Below are positions 12,043 to 19,912 of a stretch of 21,383 bases of DNA, in pieces. Origin of the DNA: a virus; the IMG/VR virus record IMGVR_UViG_3300027754_000504, positions 1 to 21,383 of that record; one strand, given 5' to 3'. The translations under genes were made by a program, and so were the position numbers. Every line of letters starts with the position of its first letter. The first letter of the stretch is position 1. Below the pieces are notes generated by a model. The model had not been told where the DNA came from. It searched no databases and worked only from the letters and a program-made list of their open reading frames with translations.

Positions 12043-12234
12043 TTAACCTTTAATTCCATATTGCTTTGTCAGAGCAGATACGCGAAGGACTGCTGATGTT
12101 AAAAGCGCTCCAGCGATAGGGGCGATACTTGCAGGAAGATTTACATTTGGAAGTTGGTTAGCCAATTCGCCTAGAAGTGAACCTAATAAAGCGATTACCA
12201 TGTGGCGATTTGCAGGTGATAGTTTGTCTAGCAT
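12043..12234 (-). CDS. small membrane protein, holin-like
   Basis: A 63-residue protein beginning MLDKLSPANRHMVIALLGSL. Two hydrophobic segments (about residues 12-26 and 34-52) are joined by NQLPNVNLP, and a short polar tail ends TKQYGIKG. Relatives with this layout are common downstream of endolysins in actinophages and are often marked as holins or membrane proteins. It follows the CHAP endolysin by 8 bases. Confidence 0.6.
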   Translation of the reverse strand: MLDKLSPANRHMVIALLGSLLGELANQLPNVNLPASIAPIAGALLTSAVLRVSALTKQYGIKG

Positions 12235-12242
12235 ATTTCTCC

Positions 12243-12728
12243 TTAGTCTTTGTATTTTGGTCGAACAACCATTCGAACTAGGCTTGGTGATCTATGTCGG
12301 ATGTGGACACCTTCTCCATTATCCTGACTGCCAGCTTTGCCTTCTCCCGAAGTATTGCCTTCGACAGTTTCAATCAAATGCTTCTTCTTATCATAGCCGA
12401 TAACAAGCCCAACATGGATTGATTTGCCTTGTTTATTGAAGTCAAAGAGGACAATATCCCCTGCTTGAACAGTATCAACAGGCACGTTTAATTCTTTTTT
12501 CTTAGCCCATGCTTCAAATGCTTCGCATCCAGCAAATCCTTTAGGGGATTGGGCGATTAGGGAAGTAGCGCCCGGCACTTTTGAGAAACACCATGATACG
12601 AACATAGCGCACCAAGGCTGACCATTCATTCCATACCATTTGCCGTATTTGGTTTTGTTTACAGGTTCTTCTTCTGTGCCTACTTCGGCTTTAGCAATTT
12701 CAATAATTTTGTCAGCAGTTAGGCTCAT
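12243..12728 (-). CDS. CHAP-domain endolysin
   Basis: A 161-residue single-domain CHAP hydrolase. The catalytic Cys is C40 in QPWCAMFVSWCF, the catalytic His is H105 in SIHVGLVIG, and the third polar residue is probably E123 or N125 in ETVEGNTS. The KYGKWYGMNG segment before the Cys is typical of phage peptidases of this type. The enzyme would cleave amide bonds in the peptidoglycan peptides at lysis. There is no separate cell-wall-binding domain and no signal peptide, so it needs a holin to reach the wall. Two small membrane-protein genes lie just upstream and one downstream, forming the lysis cassette. Confidence 0.9.
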   Translation of the reverse strand: MSLTADKIIEIAKAEVGTEEEPVNKTKYGKWYGMNGQPWCAMFVSWCFSKVPGATSLIAQSPKGFAGCEAFEAWAKKKELNVPVDTVQAGDIVLFDFNKQGKSIHVGLVIGYDKKKHLIETVEGNTSGEGKAGSQDNGEGVHIRHRSPSLVRMVVRPKYKD

Positions 12729-12729
12729 G

Positions 12730-12963
12730 TTATTCCTTTGGCTTCTTTACAGCTTTTGAAAAAACTTCATTAATTTCGGCTTTAGTTAATTTTCCATCAT
12801 CAAGATAGGCTTTAGCCAAGTCTTTAATTACTTCAGAACAGGCTATCAAGCCAGCAATACCAGCGCCAATAATAGGATTTACATTTAGGATAGCAGCAGC
12901 ACCGATAGTTCCTAATGCGCCTAGAATAAATACTGATCCAACTCGGATAAATATGTCTTTCAT
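12730..12963 (-). CDS. holin-like membrane protein
   Basis: A 77-residue protein with two hydrophobic spans (about residues 8-26 and 30-44) rich in Gly, Ala and Ile, then a charged cytosolic-type helix with LDDGKLTKAEINEVF, an EF-hand-like turn seen in several phage holins. It would make lesions in the membrane that let the endolysin out. The ATG overlaps the TGA of the upstream small membrane gene. It ends one base before the endolysin start region. Confidence 0.72.
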   Translation of the reverse strand: MKDIFIRVGSVFILGALGTIGAAAILNVNPIIGAGIAGLIACSEVIKDLAKAYLDDGKLTKAEINEVFSKAVKKPKE

Positions 12964-13142
12964 TTTTTATCCTTTGGATTGCGCAAACGGAATGTAGTTA
13001 CCCATAGGAAAATAGAAATCATAATAGCGTAACCAACAACAGTCTTAGCAGAGCCAGTAAGAACTAGCCAAGCTGAAAATAAACCCACGAATGTCCATAT
13101 TTGATGGGCTAAATCAGATAAAACTTCTTTAATAAATGTCAT
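12960..13142 (-). CDS. small two-span membrane protein, possible second holin/antiholin
   Basis: A 60-residue protein with two hydrophobic segments (about 15-30 and 35-50) and a basic C-terminal tail (RLRNPKDKK). The layout suits a holin or antiholin. It is coupled to the proline-rich gene by TAATG and to the next membrane gene by ATGA, so all three are made together at lysis time. Confidence 0.65.
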   Translation of the reverse strand: MTFIKEVLSDLAHQIWTFVGLFSAWLVLTGSAKTVVGYAIMISIFLWVTTFRLRNPKDKK

Positions 13143-14533
13143 TAAAATCTCCTTCTAAGTGCCGCTATCTGTCCAATTGTCGCAGTAATTACAAGAATTT
13201 TCTTGGCTTTCTTACGGGTAATCGGCGACATATCGTTACCTATATTTTGTAATGTATTAAACGCTTCATTGATTGTTTCTGCTCCAGGTATTGCAGCAAT
13301 TGCTCCTTCGAGTGGAATTAAAGGAATAGGAATAGCAACGTCAGGTGAGTTAAATGTTGTGCCACCTGGTTGACCAATGAAAGTATCTTCAACTGTTATT
13401 GCATCAGCAGGGATTGGCAAACCTGATCCTGGGGGTGGTGGTGGTGGTGTGAGGTTTCCATCTTCGCCAATTACTTGTGGTTGAGATTTAGTTCCAAAGA
13501 ATTCAATACCACCATTTTCTACACCTGCTTTATCTTCTTGTATATGCGGTGTCAATAAGTTATCTTCTGGCATCTTTGGTATATCGTCAGGCAATTGATT
13601 TGGGCTATTAGGTTCAAGTCCTTCAACTAAAGGTGGTTCAGATGGAAGTTCAGGCGCAGGTTCGGGAATTTGAGGAACAACAACTTCCTCTTGCTGAGGA
13701 ATTGGAGCAGGCTCAGGAGCAGGTTCGATTGGCACAACTTCGGGTTCAGGTTGTGGCTCTTGAGGTGCAGGTGGCGGCTCTACGGGGGGTAATGGCTCAG
13801 GTTCGGGTTGAGGTAGGACAATTGGCTCAGGTTCTATAATTGGTGGCTGAGGTTCTATTGCTGGCGGTGGATCAGGTATTGCAATAGGTGGGTCAGGAAT
13901 AAAAACTGGCGGGTCAGGAATAACAATTGGTGGTTGAGGCGTAGGTGTTGGTTCGGGAGTTGGTTGCGCCGTAGGAGTTTGTGTTGGTGTCGGTTCAGGG
14001 GTTGGTGTAGGAATTATTGTTGGCGCAGGAGTTGGGTCAGGCGTTGGTTCTATTGTTGGCTCGGGAGTTGGTTCAGGAGTAGGTTGAATTAAATTACTGC
14101 TCAAAACATAAGTTCCTGTTGGAGTTCCATAGCCAACTCTGTTTAAGTATGAAGTGGCACGAATTGTATAAGTGCCAATATCAATAGTTCCTGTTAATTT
14201 AGAAGCATATTCATTAACCCCGGCAACATGGTTGCTGTCATCATCTGCTCTAAGAACAACATCATTTTGCCGCAGTTCAATCCAAGAATCTACCCAACCA
14301 GCACGAACTGTCATCGTTCCATCGGGCGCTGTTTCAAAGCGTGGGCCAGTAATTGTTTCAATTACATACTCACTTGAGGCTATTACTTCTATTGTTGTAT
14401 CTACATAAGCAGTATCGGGGTTTAAGTTAATAATAATGTCATCTGCCATCGCCAAAGCAGGAAACAAAAATACTGAATTAAATACTAAAAATGTTACTGC
14501 AAGTAATCTTGAAAACTTTGGGGGAAGTTTCAT
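13142..14533 (-). CDS. secreted proline-rich protein
   Basis: A 463-residue protein. Residues 1-30 form a clear signal peptide: KLPPKFSR, hydrophobic [15 protein letters not shown], and a likely cleavage site AMA before DD. Residues 31-150 look like a beta domain. Residues about 151-330 are a long Pro-rich segment of PTPEPTP-type and then PEPEP/PPIV-type units, which would be extended and rigid. The C-terminal 60 residues hold a conserved-looking [20 protein letters not shown] stretch, and a hydrophobic [14 protein letters not shown] flanked by KK and RRR, possibly a membrane anchor. Wall-spanning or adhesion functions fit this layout. Phage proteins with signal peptides are uncommon in tail/lysis modules. 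Function not known. Confidence 0.75.
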   Translation of the reverse strand: MKLPPKFSRLLAVTFLVFNSVFLFPALAMADDIIINLNPDTAYVDTTIEVIASSEYVIETITGPRFETAPDGTMTVRAGWVDSWIELRQNDVVLRADDDSNHVAGVNEYASKLTGTIDIGTYTIRATSYLNRVGYGTPTGTYVLSSNLIQPTPEPTPEPTIEPTPDPTPAPTIIPTPTPEPTPTQTPTAQPTPEPTPTPQPPIVIPDPPVFIPDPPIAIPDPPPAIEPQPPIIEPEPIVLPQPEPEPLPPVEPPPAPQEPQPEPEVVPIEPAPEPAPIPQQEEVVVPQIPEPAPELPSEPPLVEGLEPNSPNQLPDDIPKMPEDNLLTPHIQEDKAGVENGGIEFFGTKSQPQVIGEDGNLTPPPPPPGSGLPIPADAITVEDTFIGQPGGTTFNSPDVAIPIPLIPLEGAIAAIPGAETINEAFNTLQNIGNDMSPITRKKAKKILVITATIGQIAALRRRF

Positions 14534-14542
14534 ATCAACTTT

Positions 14543-14761
14543 CTATCTATTTTTGCAAAGGATTTCGTAGATTGAATCTACTCTTTCTTCCAATCGTTCT
14601 AAACGGGTGCTATTTACATTAACTGCATCTCGCATACTGCTACCGCCGTTAGGTTTAAGTTCAGATAAATAAGATTTAACTAAAAATCGCACTCCCCCGG
14701 CTAAAGCCCCAAGAAGGGTGCTAAAGCCGAGAAGTGCTACTAGGTAATCTGAGGTTTTCAT
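14543..14761 (-). CDS. single-span membrane protein with coiled-coil tail (DUF2746-like)
   Basis: A 72-residue protein starting MKTSDYLVALLGF. One membrane segment (about residues 6-28) is followed by a polar linker with PNGGSSMRDAVN and a short coiled coil (RLERLEERVDSIYEIL). This layout resembles DUF2746-type proteins near actinophage lysis genes. The ATG at 14759-14761 has AAGGTG seven bases upstream and is preferred over a start 25 codons further up that would overlap the previous gene. Confidence 0.65.
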   Translation of the reverse strand: MKTSDYLVALLGFSTLLGALAGGVRFLVKSYLSELKPNGGSSMRDAVNVNSTRLERLEERVDSIYEILCKNR

Positions 14762-14784
14762 TGCTTGCACCTTACGGTTATAGG

Positions 14785-15030
14785 TTAATTTTCCATTACA
14801 TAAACTGAGGCTGTGCTTGAAGCTGTAACGCCCCAAATTTCTGTTCCACCTGAAATGGTAAGGACCAACTTTTGGTTAGCATCTAACTTTAATCCAGTAG
14901 AGGAAGTAACGTTACGATCACCAATAAATATAGGAGTTGTTTCAACGTGTATATTACAAACACGCGAAGACCCTGCTTGGTCAAATAATTTTGCTGCTGT
15001 GGTGCTTACTGAGTATTGGCCTGTGCGCAT
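14785..15030 (-). CDS. small beta-rich virion-type protein
   Basis: An 81-residue protein with alternating strands and a phrase pattern (CNIHVETTPIFIGDRNVT, KLVLTISGGTEIWGVT) seen in short phage proteins that sit near tail fibres. No signal peptide or membrane segment. Probably a small tail or baseplate decoration protein, but the assignment comes from context. Confidence 0.62.
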   Translation of the reverse strand: MRTGQYSVSTTAAKLFDQAGSSRVCNIHVETTPIFIGDRNVTSSTGLKLDANQKLVLTISGGTEIWGVTASSTASVYVMEN

Positions 15031-15039
15031 ATTTGCTCC

Positions 15040-15273
15040 TTAGATAACGAGTGTGTCTACTTCTTCTGCTGTCAAAGGTTCGCCAGCAATTAACTTTGCT
15101 TTAGCTGATGCTTTTAGGGCAGCCTTGGCTGCTGCTTCGGCTTCTGCTGCTGCTTGTTGGTCTGCTGCTGCTAAGGCTGCTGTTTCCATATCAGCAATCT
15201 CAGCATCGGTTAGTTCGATAATAGAAGTTTCCCCTGTTGTGCAGTTGATTTCTATTCTGGTTGGTTTATCCAT
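15040..15273 (-). CDS. small Ala/Glu-rich tail-region protein
   Basis: A 77-residue protein starting MDKPTRIEINCTTGE and then IIELTDAEIADME, an N-terminal phrase found in many small phage proteins next to tail fibre genes. The middle is an Ala/Glu helix of low complexity (AAADQQAAAEAEAAAK) and the end is LTAEEVDTLVI. A strong AGGAG ribosome binding site precedes the ATG at 15271-15273, which decides the start. A much longer in-frame version would run through the previous gene and is rejected. Possibly a tail fibre chaperone or assembly factor. Confidence 0.68.
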   Translation of the reverse strand: MDKPTRIEINCTTGETSIIELTDAEIADMETAALAAADQQAAAEAEAAAKAALKASAKAKLIAGEPLTAEEVDTLVI

Positions 15274-15283
15274 TGTTTTCTCC

Positions 15284-15790
15284 TTATGAGTTCTTGATGC
15301 CGTATAGATAAAAGGTTGAGTATTGGGCAAAATTATTAGCATTTGGGGTGCAAGTAATTGAGGTAATTGCCGCAGGAGTTGCAGCCCATAGACCTGCGAG
15401 AAAATCAGCGTAAGCAGTTGCAGCATTATTTTCGCTGACCGTATCTGTACTAACAGCCTTATAATTGCTGGTGCTAAGGTAATTAGGTATGTAAACATCG
15501 CTGTTTGAAAAAGTAGAAGCAGTATAACTAGAAGGTACTAATTCGCTGTCCAATCCAGTAATACTTCCTGCGGTAGATGAAGCGGCTGCACCATTTCCAG
15601 TGAGAATTTTATTTGTATAACTGCTTGATGAACCATTAAAAGTAATTACACAATTTCCACCCGTAGAAGTGTTGCGAGCAGATATTTTAAGCAATAAATC
15701 AGTAAAGGTAGCAGGAATACTAGAAAAGGTAACGCTCGCTGTTGAGGTAGTCAAAGTCTTTGCCTCAATCAAAGTATAAGTATTAGCCAT
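15284..15790 (-). CDS. tail-associated beta protein, third of three paralogs
   Basis: A 168-residue protein, Ser/Thr-rich and beta-like. It shares with its two upstream neighbours an N-terminal FSSIPATFTDLLL block, a central region with NGxxxxYT and GNGAAAS, an LAGLW...AITSI block and a C-terminal STFYLYGIKNS. Similar modules occur in phage tail fibre regions and are likely capsid- or tail-tip decoration proteins. The start has no overlap, and the gap to the upstream gene is 3 bases. Confidence 0.72.
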   Translation of the reverse strand: MANTYTLIEAKTLTTSTASVTFSSIPATFTDLLLKISARNTSTGGNCVITFNGSSSSYTNKILTGNGAAASSTAGSITGLDSELVPSSYTASTFSNSDVYIPNYLSTSNYKAVSTDTVSENNAATAYADFLAGLWAATPAAITSITCTPNANNFAQYSTFYLYGIKNS

Positions 15791-15793
15791 AGT

Positions 15794-16306
15794 CTATGCC
15801 GCCGCAATTCCGTAAAGGGTAAAGGTTGAGCCAGATACAAAATTGTTAGAATTGTCATTGTAAATTTTTATAGTATTTATTGCACCTGTTGAACGCCACA
15901 AGCCAACTCCCGCAACTGTTTCACCAGCAGCATCATTGTAACGGCTTAAAATTGTTTTATATGTGGTTGTATTTTTATAGTTTTGGAACTGGATAATTGC
16001 ATTTGCTGTAACGCTTAAAGGTAAAACCACTCTTGCATCTATGTAAAGATAAGAATTTGAAGTTACTCTGCCACTTGCTGCATTTGTGCCGTTTCCAGAA
16101 AGCCAAGTTGTTGAATAATTTGTGGCAGTATCTAATGACCCAGTTCCCATTTGAACCGCCAAAGCCGCAGCACCGCTTACACAGCCACAATTAGTTACCA
16201 AAATTAAGTCGGTGTAACTAGCCGAAATAGAACTAAAAGTTACAAAACTTACTGAACCGCTTGCAGTAGTTGTCGCTATCGGTTCGTAGGTTGCGCCAGC
16301 AGCCAT
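15794..16306 (-). CDS. tail-associated beta protein, second of three paralogs
   Basis: A 170-residue protein with the shared FSSISASYTDLIL block near residue 25, a LSGNGTNAAS central phrase, a GLWRSTGAINTIKI block and the C-terminal STFTLYGIAAA. It carries a CGC pair near residue 40. AGGAG lies nine bases before the ATG. The order and spacing of blocks match the genes on both sides, while intervening residues differ widely, so the duplications are not recent. Confidence 0.72.
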   Translation of the reverse strand: MAAGATYEPIATTTASGSVSFVTFSSISASYTDLILVTNCGCVSGAAALAVQMGTGSLDTATNYSTTWLSGNGTNAASGRVTSNSYLYIDARVVLPLSVTANAIIQFQNYKNTTTYKTILSRYNDAAGETVAGVGLWRSTGAINTIKIYNDNSNNFVSGSTFTLYGIAAA

Positions 16307-16309
16307 TGT

Positions 16310-16882
16310 CTATGCTCCTTTTATTCCATATAGGGCGAATGATGAGTATTCATTTAACAAAGTGCCTGTTTGGGGCGCAATAACTATTGAAGTAATAGCA
16401 GAAGTGGATTGCCACAACCCAGAGTTAAAAAATACCGCGCCGCTACCGTTCAAATCAACGCCACTTAAAGTTCTAATTGTTTTGTATTTGTTAGTATTGG
16501 CGTAATCCAATATGTCGCAGGTAAATGCACCAAAGAAACTTGTGTTGGCATTTCCAGCAGTTCTAGCAATAGCAGCAAAAGCGTTGGAAGTTGCGTTATC
16601 GGAAAGCGCACTAGCGCCATCGCCAATTAATTCGTGGTAAGCGTAATTTGTGGCAGTATCTCCGTTAAATTGAAGTTTCAGAGAGTCAACACTTGCAGTT
16701 GTGCGGTTTGTTTTGCTTATTGCCCTAATTTGTAAATGAGTAAAAGTCGCAGGGATAGAACTAAAAGTTACATTGGCAGTGCCACCAGAGCCGACTGTTG
16801 AGGTAGCAATAGATTGATAAGAGTTTGTCGAGATTTTGCTGCCACTTATTGAACTAGCCATTATTCCTAACATTGGAGTCAT
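16310..16882 (-). CDS. tail-associated beta protein, first of three paralogs
   Basis: A 190-residue protein with the shared FSSIPATFTHLQI block, an LIGDGASALS central phrase, a GLWQSTSAITSIVI block and the C-terminal SSFALYGIKGA. The start given, ATG at 16880-16882, overlaps the TAA of the tail fibre (TAATG). A second ATG at 16861, with AGGA before it, would give 183 residues beginning MASSISG and lines up better with the two paralogs, so either is possible. A still longer version is rejected because it runs into the tail fibre gene. Confidence 0.72.
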   Translation of the reverse strand: MTPMLGIMASSISGSKISTNSYQSIATSTVGSGGTANVTFSSIPATFTHLQIRAISKTNRTTASVDSLKLQFNGDTATNYAYHELIGDGASALSDNATSNAFAAIARTAGNANTSFFGAFTCDILDYANTNKYKTIRTLSGVDLNGSGAVFFNSGLWQSTSAITSIVIAPQTGTLLNEYSSFALYGIKGA

Positions 16883-18729
16883 TAGGAAAGGTCTCCAAAA
16901 ATAATCCAAGAGTTTGCAGCCAGTTTCTTACAAGTTGCGCCAGAGTTCGCCACACGCAATTTTGGCGTTGCAGATGTAGCACCTGTTGAAATGACCGTGG
17001 TAGTTCCAGGAGTTACTGCGCCGATTGTTGGCTGCCCTGCACCTGTAATCCAAAACACATTTATCTCTGTTCCAACTGCGAAGTTAAAGGTTGCATCTGT
17101 TGGAATATTGAATTGCGCGGTTGCAGCGTTGTTCATTGAGAACAGTTGACCTTCATCGCCAGAGGCGAAGGTATAGGCAGCAGTCTTTGCAGTGTAAGTG
17201 CTAGATATTTTAGGAGATGAAATAGTTGGTGTAGTCAAAGTTTTGTTAGTAAGAGTATCGGTTGAAGAAGTTGTAACAATATTGACACCTTCAATGGATG
17301 CAACACCAGCAGAAACTCTAGCAATGGTTGTATCAGTTGCGTGTCCTAATTCAACACTTCCTACTCCAAGTGCAGTAGTGGTTGAAGCAGTTATTCCGCT
17401 TACAGGTAAACCAGTAGCATTAGTCAATGTTGCCGATGTTGGAGTTCCAAGAACAGGTGTAACTAATGTTGGGCTAGTAGCAAAGACTAATGCACCCGAA
17501 CCAGTTTCATCTGAGATAACTCCTGCTAGTTGAGCAGATGTAGTAGATGAATGAACGGCAAGAGTATCTGCTGTCTTAACTAAAGTAGCAGATGACGGAA
17601 TAGTTGTACCGTTAATAGATGTGGCTGTAGCCACACCTAACACGGGTGTAACAAGTGTAGGGCTAGTATCTACTACAAACTTAGTTCCAGTTCCAGTCTG
17701 AGAAGCGATAGATGTTGCTGGACCTACAGATGTAATTGGACCTGTTAGGTTGCTAGGGGCAGTAGTTACTGACTGAACAAAAGCAGTAGTAGCAATCTGA
17801 GTTGTATTGGTAGCCGCTGTTGCGGTAGGTGCAGTAGGAATACCAGTCAAAGCAGGAGATGCAAGTGGTGCTTTGAGTGCCAGGTTAGTAGTAACTGTAG
17901 TTGCAAAGTTAGCATCATCACCCAAGGCTGCAGCCAACTCATCAAGAGTATCTAACAGCGCAGGAGCAGAGGCAATAACATTTGTTACTGCAGTAGTAAT
18001 TGCTGCATCTACATAAGCAGTATTGGCTGCATCTGTTGTGTTAGCAGTAGGTGTGCCTAGACCTGTAATCTTATTAGCACCCATAGCAATAGCACCAGAC
18101 ATAGTGTCACCACTCTTAAGTAGATTAAGAGATGCACTACCAGTGACCGTTCCAGTTAAGTTACCAGTCACATTACCTGTTACGTTGCCAGTCAAAGGAC
18201 CTGAGTGCAATGCTGCAGTTACCGTGCCAGAGGCAGTCAGGTTAACCGCAGTTACAGTTCCAGTAATGTTAGGTGCGCTAATACTAGGTGTTGTAATTGT
18301 TGGACTAGTAAGAGTTGTATTAGTAGTCAAAGTTTTGTTAGTTAAAGTCTGTGTGTTGGTTGTTCCAACTACTGCACCTGTTACACCGTGTGCTGTGGTT
18401 GTATTTTCTGTATGAGTGTTAGCCTCAGTTAAGTCACGACCAATAACCATATGCCGAACTACTGCGCCAGCGGAGTGGGCTACACCAGTAGAACCATCAA
18501 TGCCTCTAGCAATAGTAAGGGTGTTACCTGATGCATAGTTACTTACATCTACAATTTCTTCGGAGGCTGTATCAGGGTCAATAACAACGGTATAGGTTTC
18601 ACCTACTGCAGGTGTCTTACCACCCATTAGGTTAGCACCAGAACCTACTGTCATAGATGTATCACCAGAGGTGATGCCACTTGATAACGTAGTCTGTTGA
18701 GCGCGGGATGAATACTTTCTAGTTGTCAT
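16882..18729 (-). CDS. tail fibre protein, probable receptor-binding fibre
   Basis: A 615-residue fibre. Residues 1-105 form a compact N-terminal domain (TTLSSGITSGDTSMTVGSGA, then TIARGIDGSTGVAHSAGAVV) likely to attach to the virion. The shaft has repeated phrases typical of phage fibres: TQTLTNKTLTTNTTLTSPTI, a run of TGNVTG units, MSGAIAMGANKITGLGTPT followed by DAANTAYVD, and SPTLVTPVLGTPTSATLTNATGLPV. The last 110 residues (from TYTAKTAAYTFASGDEGQLF) look like a folded tip. Such proteins trimerise and bind the host surface. It follows the connector-like gene by 11 bases and is coupled to the first paralog by TAATG. Confidence 0.87.
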   Translation of the reverse strand: MTTRKYSSRAQQTTLSSGITSGDTSMTVGSGANLMGGKTPAVGETYTVVIDPDTASEEIVDVSNYASGNTLTIARGIDGSTGVAHSAGAVVRHMVIGRDLTEANTHTENTTTAHGVTGAVVGTTNTQTLTNKTLTTNTTLTSPTITTPSISAPNITGTVTAVNLTASGTVTAALHSGPLTGNVTGNVTGNLTGTVTGSASLNLLKSGDTMSGAIAMGANKITGLGTPTANTTDAANTAYVDAAITTAVTNVIASAPALLDTLDELAAALGDDANFATTVTTNLALKAPLASPALTGIPTAPTATAATNTTQIATTAFVQSVTTAPSNLTGPITSVGPATSIASQTGTGTKFVVDTSPTLVTPVLGVATATSINGTTIPSSATLVKTADTLAVHSSTTSAQLAGVISDETGSGALVFATSPTLVTPVLGTPTSATLTNATGLPVSGITASTTTALGVGSVELGHATDTTIARVSAGVASIEGVNIVTTSSTDTLTNKTLTTPTISSPKISSTYTAKTAAYTFASGDEGQLFSMNNAATAQFNIPTDATFNFAVGTEINVFWITGAGQPTIGAVTPGTTTVISTGATSATPKLRVANSGATCKKLAANSWIIFGDLS

Positions 18730-18740
18730 TTATCTGCCTA

Positions 18741-19667
18741 TCAAAGGGAGTAGTGGATACGGATAGGATAACTGTCTTGTTGCTTTTTAACTTCTTCATT
18801 TAATCGTTGATTAAACAAAGCGTAAACTTGTTTAGTAAGTGATTGAGATGAACCGTATGGACGTTTGCTATCTGTCTCATCTGCTTGTGGGCTAACCATT
18901 GATGCACGTGCTGGGTCAAGGTTAGATAGCAAACGATAGGTAGCACCAAGAATAACTAAGTCTTTACAAGACTCAGGTAACCCAGTTTGTGTTGTAAACA
19001 CATCTTCATTAGTAGAAAAAGAACTTGGATTAGTAGCATATACAACTTGAACAGTACGTCCTGAAGGAATAGCATCATAGATAGAAATAGTCTGACCGCT
19101 AGTAAATGCAGTTGAGTTAGCATTACCATCAAAACGGTATGTACGAAGTGGAATCCATTCTTTACTTGCACCTAGTGATTGATATGCAACAGCAAGAATA
19201 GAACGAATATTTAAAGTAGTACCAGTAGCAGGTAATCTAAAGGCTGCAACGGCAGCATTAGATGTAATTGTAGTTGTTTTTGCTGCAAAGATAGATGAAC
19301 CAATAGCAGTAATAGTATCGTTGATTGCTCGCTTAATTACAAACCTAGGGAATGTAGGAGCAATAGTAACCTTAGTGCCTTCTGTATGTGCAGCAAGAGT
19401 AGTTCCTAGATATGCTCTACCATAAGGAGCAATAGTTGCAGTGTTACCAACTCGGTCATAGTTATCTACCCAGAATAGTTCTTCATCAATCTCAACAATG
19501 CCTTTACCAACACTGTCGGTAGATGCAAGAGATAGAGTAATTGGTGCTGCAATAGTTGAGGCAGTTGCTGCTACGGCTGCTGTAATGTGTGTAGCACGGT
19601 CTTGTTGAAGTGTGTAACCTGAAAGGTTCATTGACACTTCGTTAATCATATCGGTTAATGTAGTCAC
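18741..19667 (-). CDS. virion structural protein, connector/adaptor-like
   Basis: A 308-residue protein starting MTTLTDMINEVSMNLSGYT. It has a central EIDEELFWVDNYDRVGNTATIAPYGRAYLGTTLAAH-like region (a phrase recurrent in actinophage virion proteins) and then FPRFVIKRAINDTITAIGSSIF, a helix pattern reminiscent of head-tail adaptor proteins. The C-terminal half is helical with many charged residues (LFNQRLNEEVKKQQDSY). The GTG start overlaps the TAG of the upstream gene (TAGTG). The structural role is firm by context, and the connector role is a guess. Confidence 0.68.
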   Translation of the reverse strand: MTTLTDMINEVSMNLSGYTLQQDRATHITAAVAATASTIAAPITLSLASTDSVGKGIVEIDEELFWVDNYDRVGNTATIAPYGRAYLGTTLAAHTEGTKVTIAPTFPRFVIKRAINDTITAIGSSIFAAKTTTITSNAAVAAFRLPATGTTLNIRSILAVAYQSLGASKEWIPLRTYRFDGNANSTAFTSGQTISIYDAIPSGRTVQVVYATNPSSFSTNEDVFTTQTGLPESCKDLVILGATYRLLSNLDPARASMVSPQADETDSKRPYGSSQSLTKQVYALFNQRLNEEVKKQQDSYPIRIHYSL

Positions 19668-19912
19668 TATAGAGTCCTTAATGCATCGCTTGCAGATTTA
19701 CCAGTAGTACCAGCAAGTTCATTACAGATAGCGTTGAGTCCTTTGTATGCAGAAGGTTGACGTACTGCACTAGCCTTAATGTTAAGGGCTGCGTTTAGAC
19801 TTAGACCAGATGTGCCTGCATAGGTGTTTGCTGCGCCTTGTGCAGCCTTGCCAGTTGTGCCAGCAAGACGATTTAATTCTGCTGTTAAACTACTACCCGC
19901 TGTTCCTGCCAT
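19667..19912 (-). CDS. small AGTTG-repeat protein
   Basis: An 81-residue protein built on repeated short units LN-x-LAGTTGKxxxxAAN: LNRLAGTTGKAAQGAAN, TYAGTSGLSLNAALN, and LAGTTGKSASDALRTL, with one degenerate unit between. Proteins with AGTTG units occur beside tail and connector genes in phages, and sometimes as parts of larger tail proteins. The ATG overlaps the TAA of the DUF6321-like gene (TAATG). Confidence 0.68.
   Translation of the reverse strand: MAGTAGSSLTAELNRLAGTTGKAAQGAANTYAGTSGLSLNAALNIKASAVRQPSAYKGLNAICNELAGTTGKSASDALRTL

Noticed and set aside
13633-13839. A Gln/Val-rich plus-strand frame opposite the proline-rich gene
   Set aside because: It is the antisense image of the Pro/Glu codon repeats; no independent support.
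15274-15498. A longer version of the 77-residue tail-region protein starting at 15498
   Set aside because: The extra 75 residues overlap the third paralog in another frame, while a strong AGGAG precedes the internal ATG at 15273.
18140-18210. Short DNA repeats that might suggest a CRISPR array
   Set aside because: They encode in-frame TGNVTG units of the tail fibre, without regular spacers or repeat length typical of CRISPR. The Cas4-like nuclease is a phage recombination enzyme here, not evidence of a CRISPR locus.
17198-18415. Long open frames on the plus strand opposite the tail fibre (111, 69 and 130 residues)
   Set aside because: They are antisense to a convincing Thr/Ala-rich fibre gene. 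The Val/Ala/Pro-rich translations mirror its codon composition, with no ribosome binding sites or family features.
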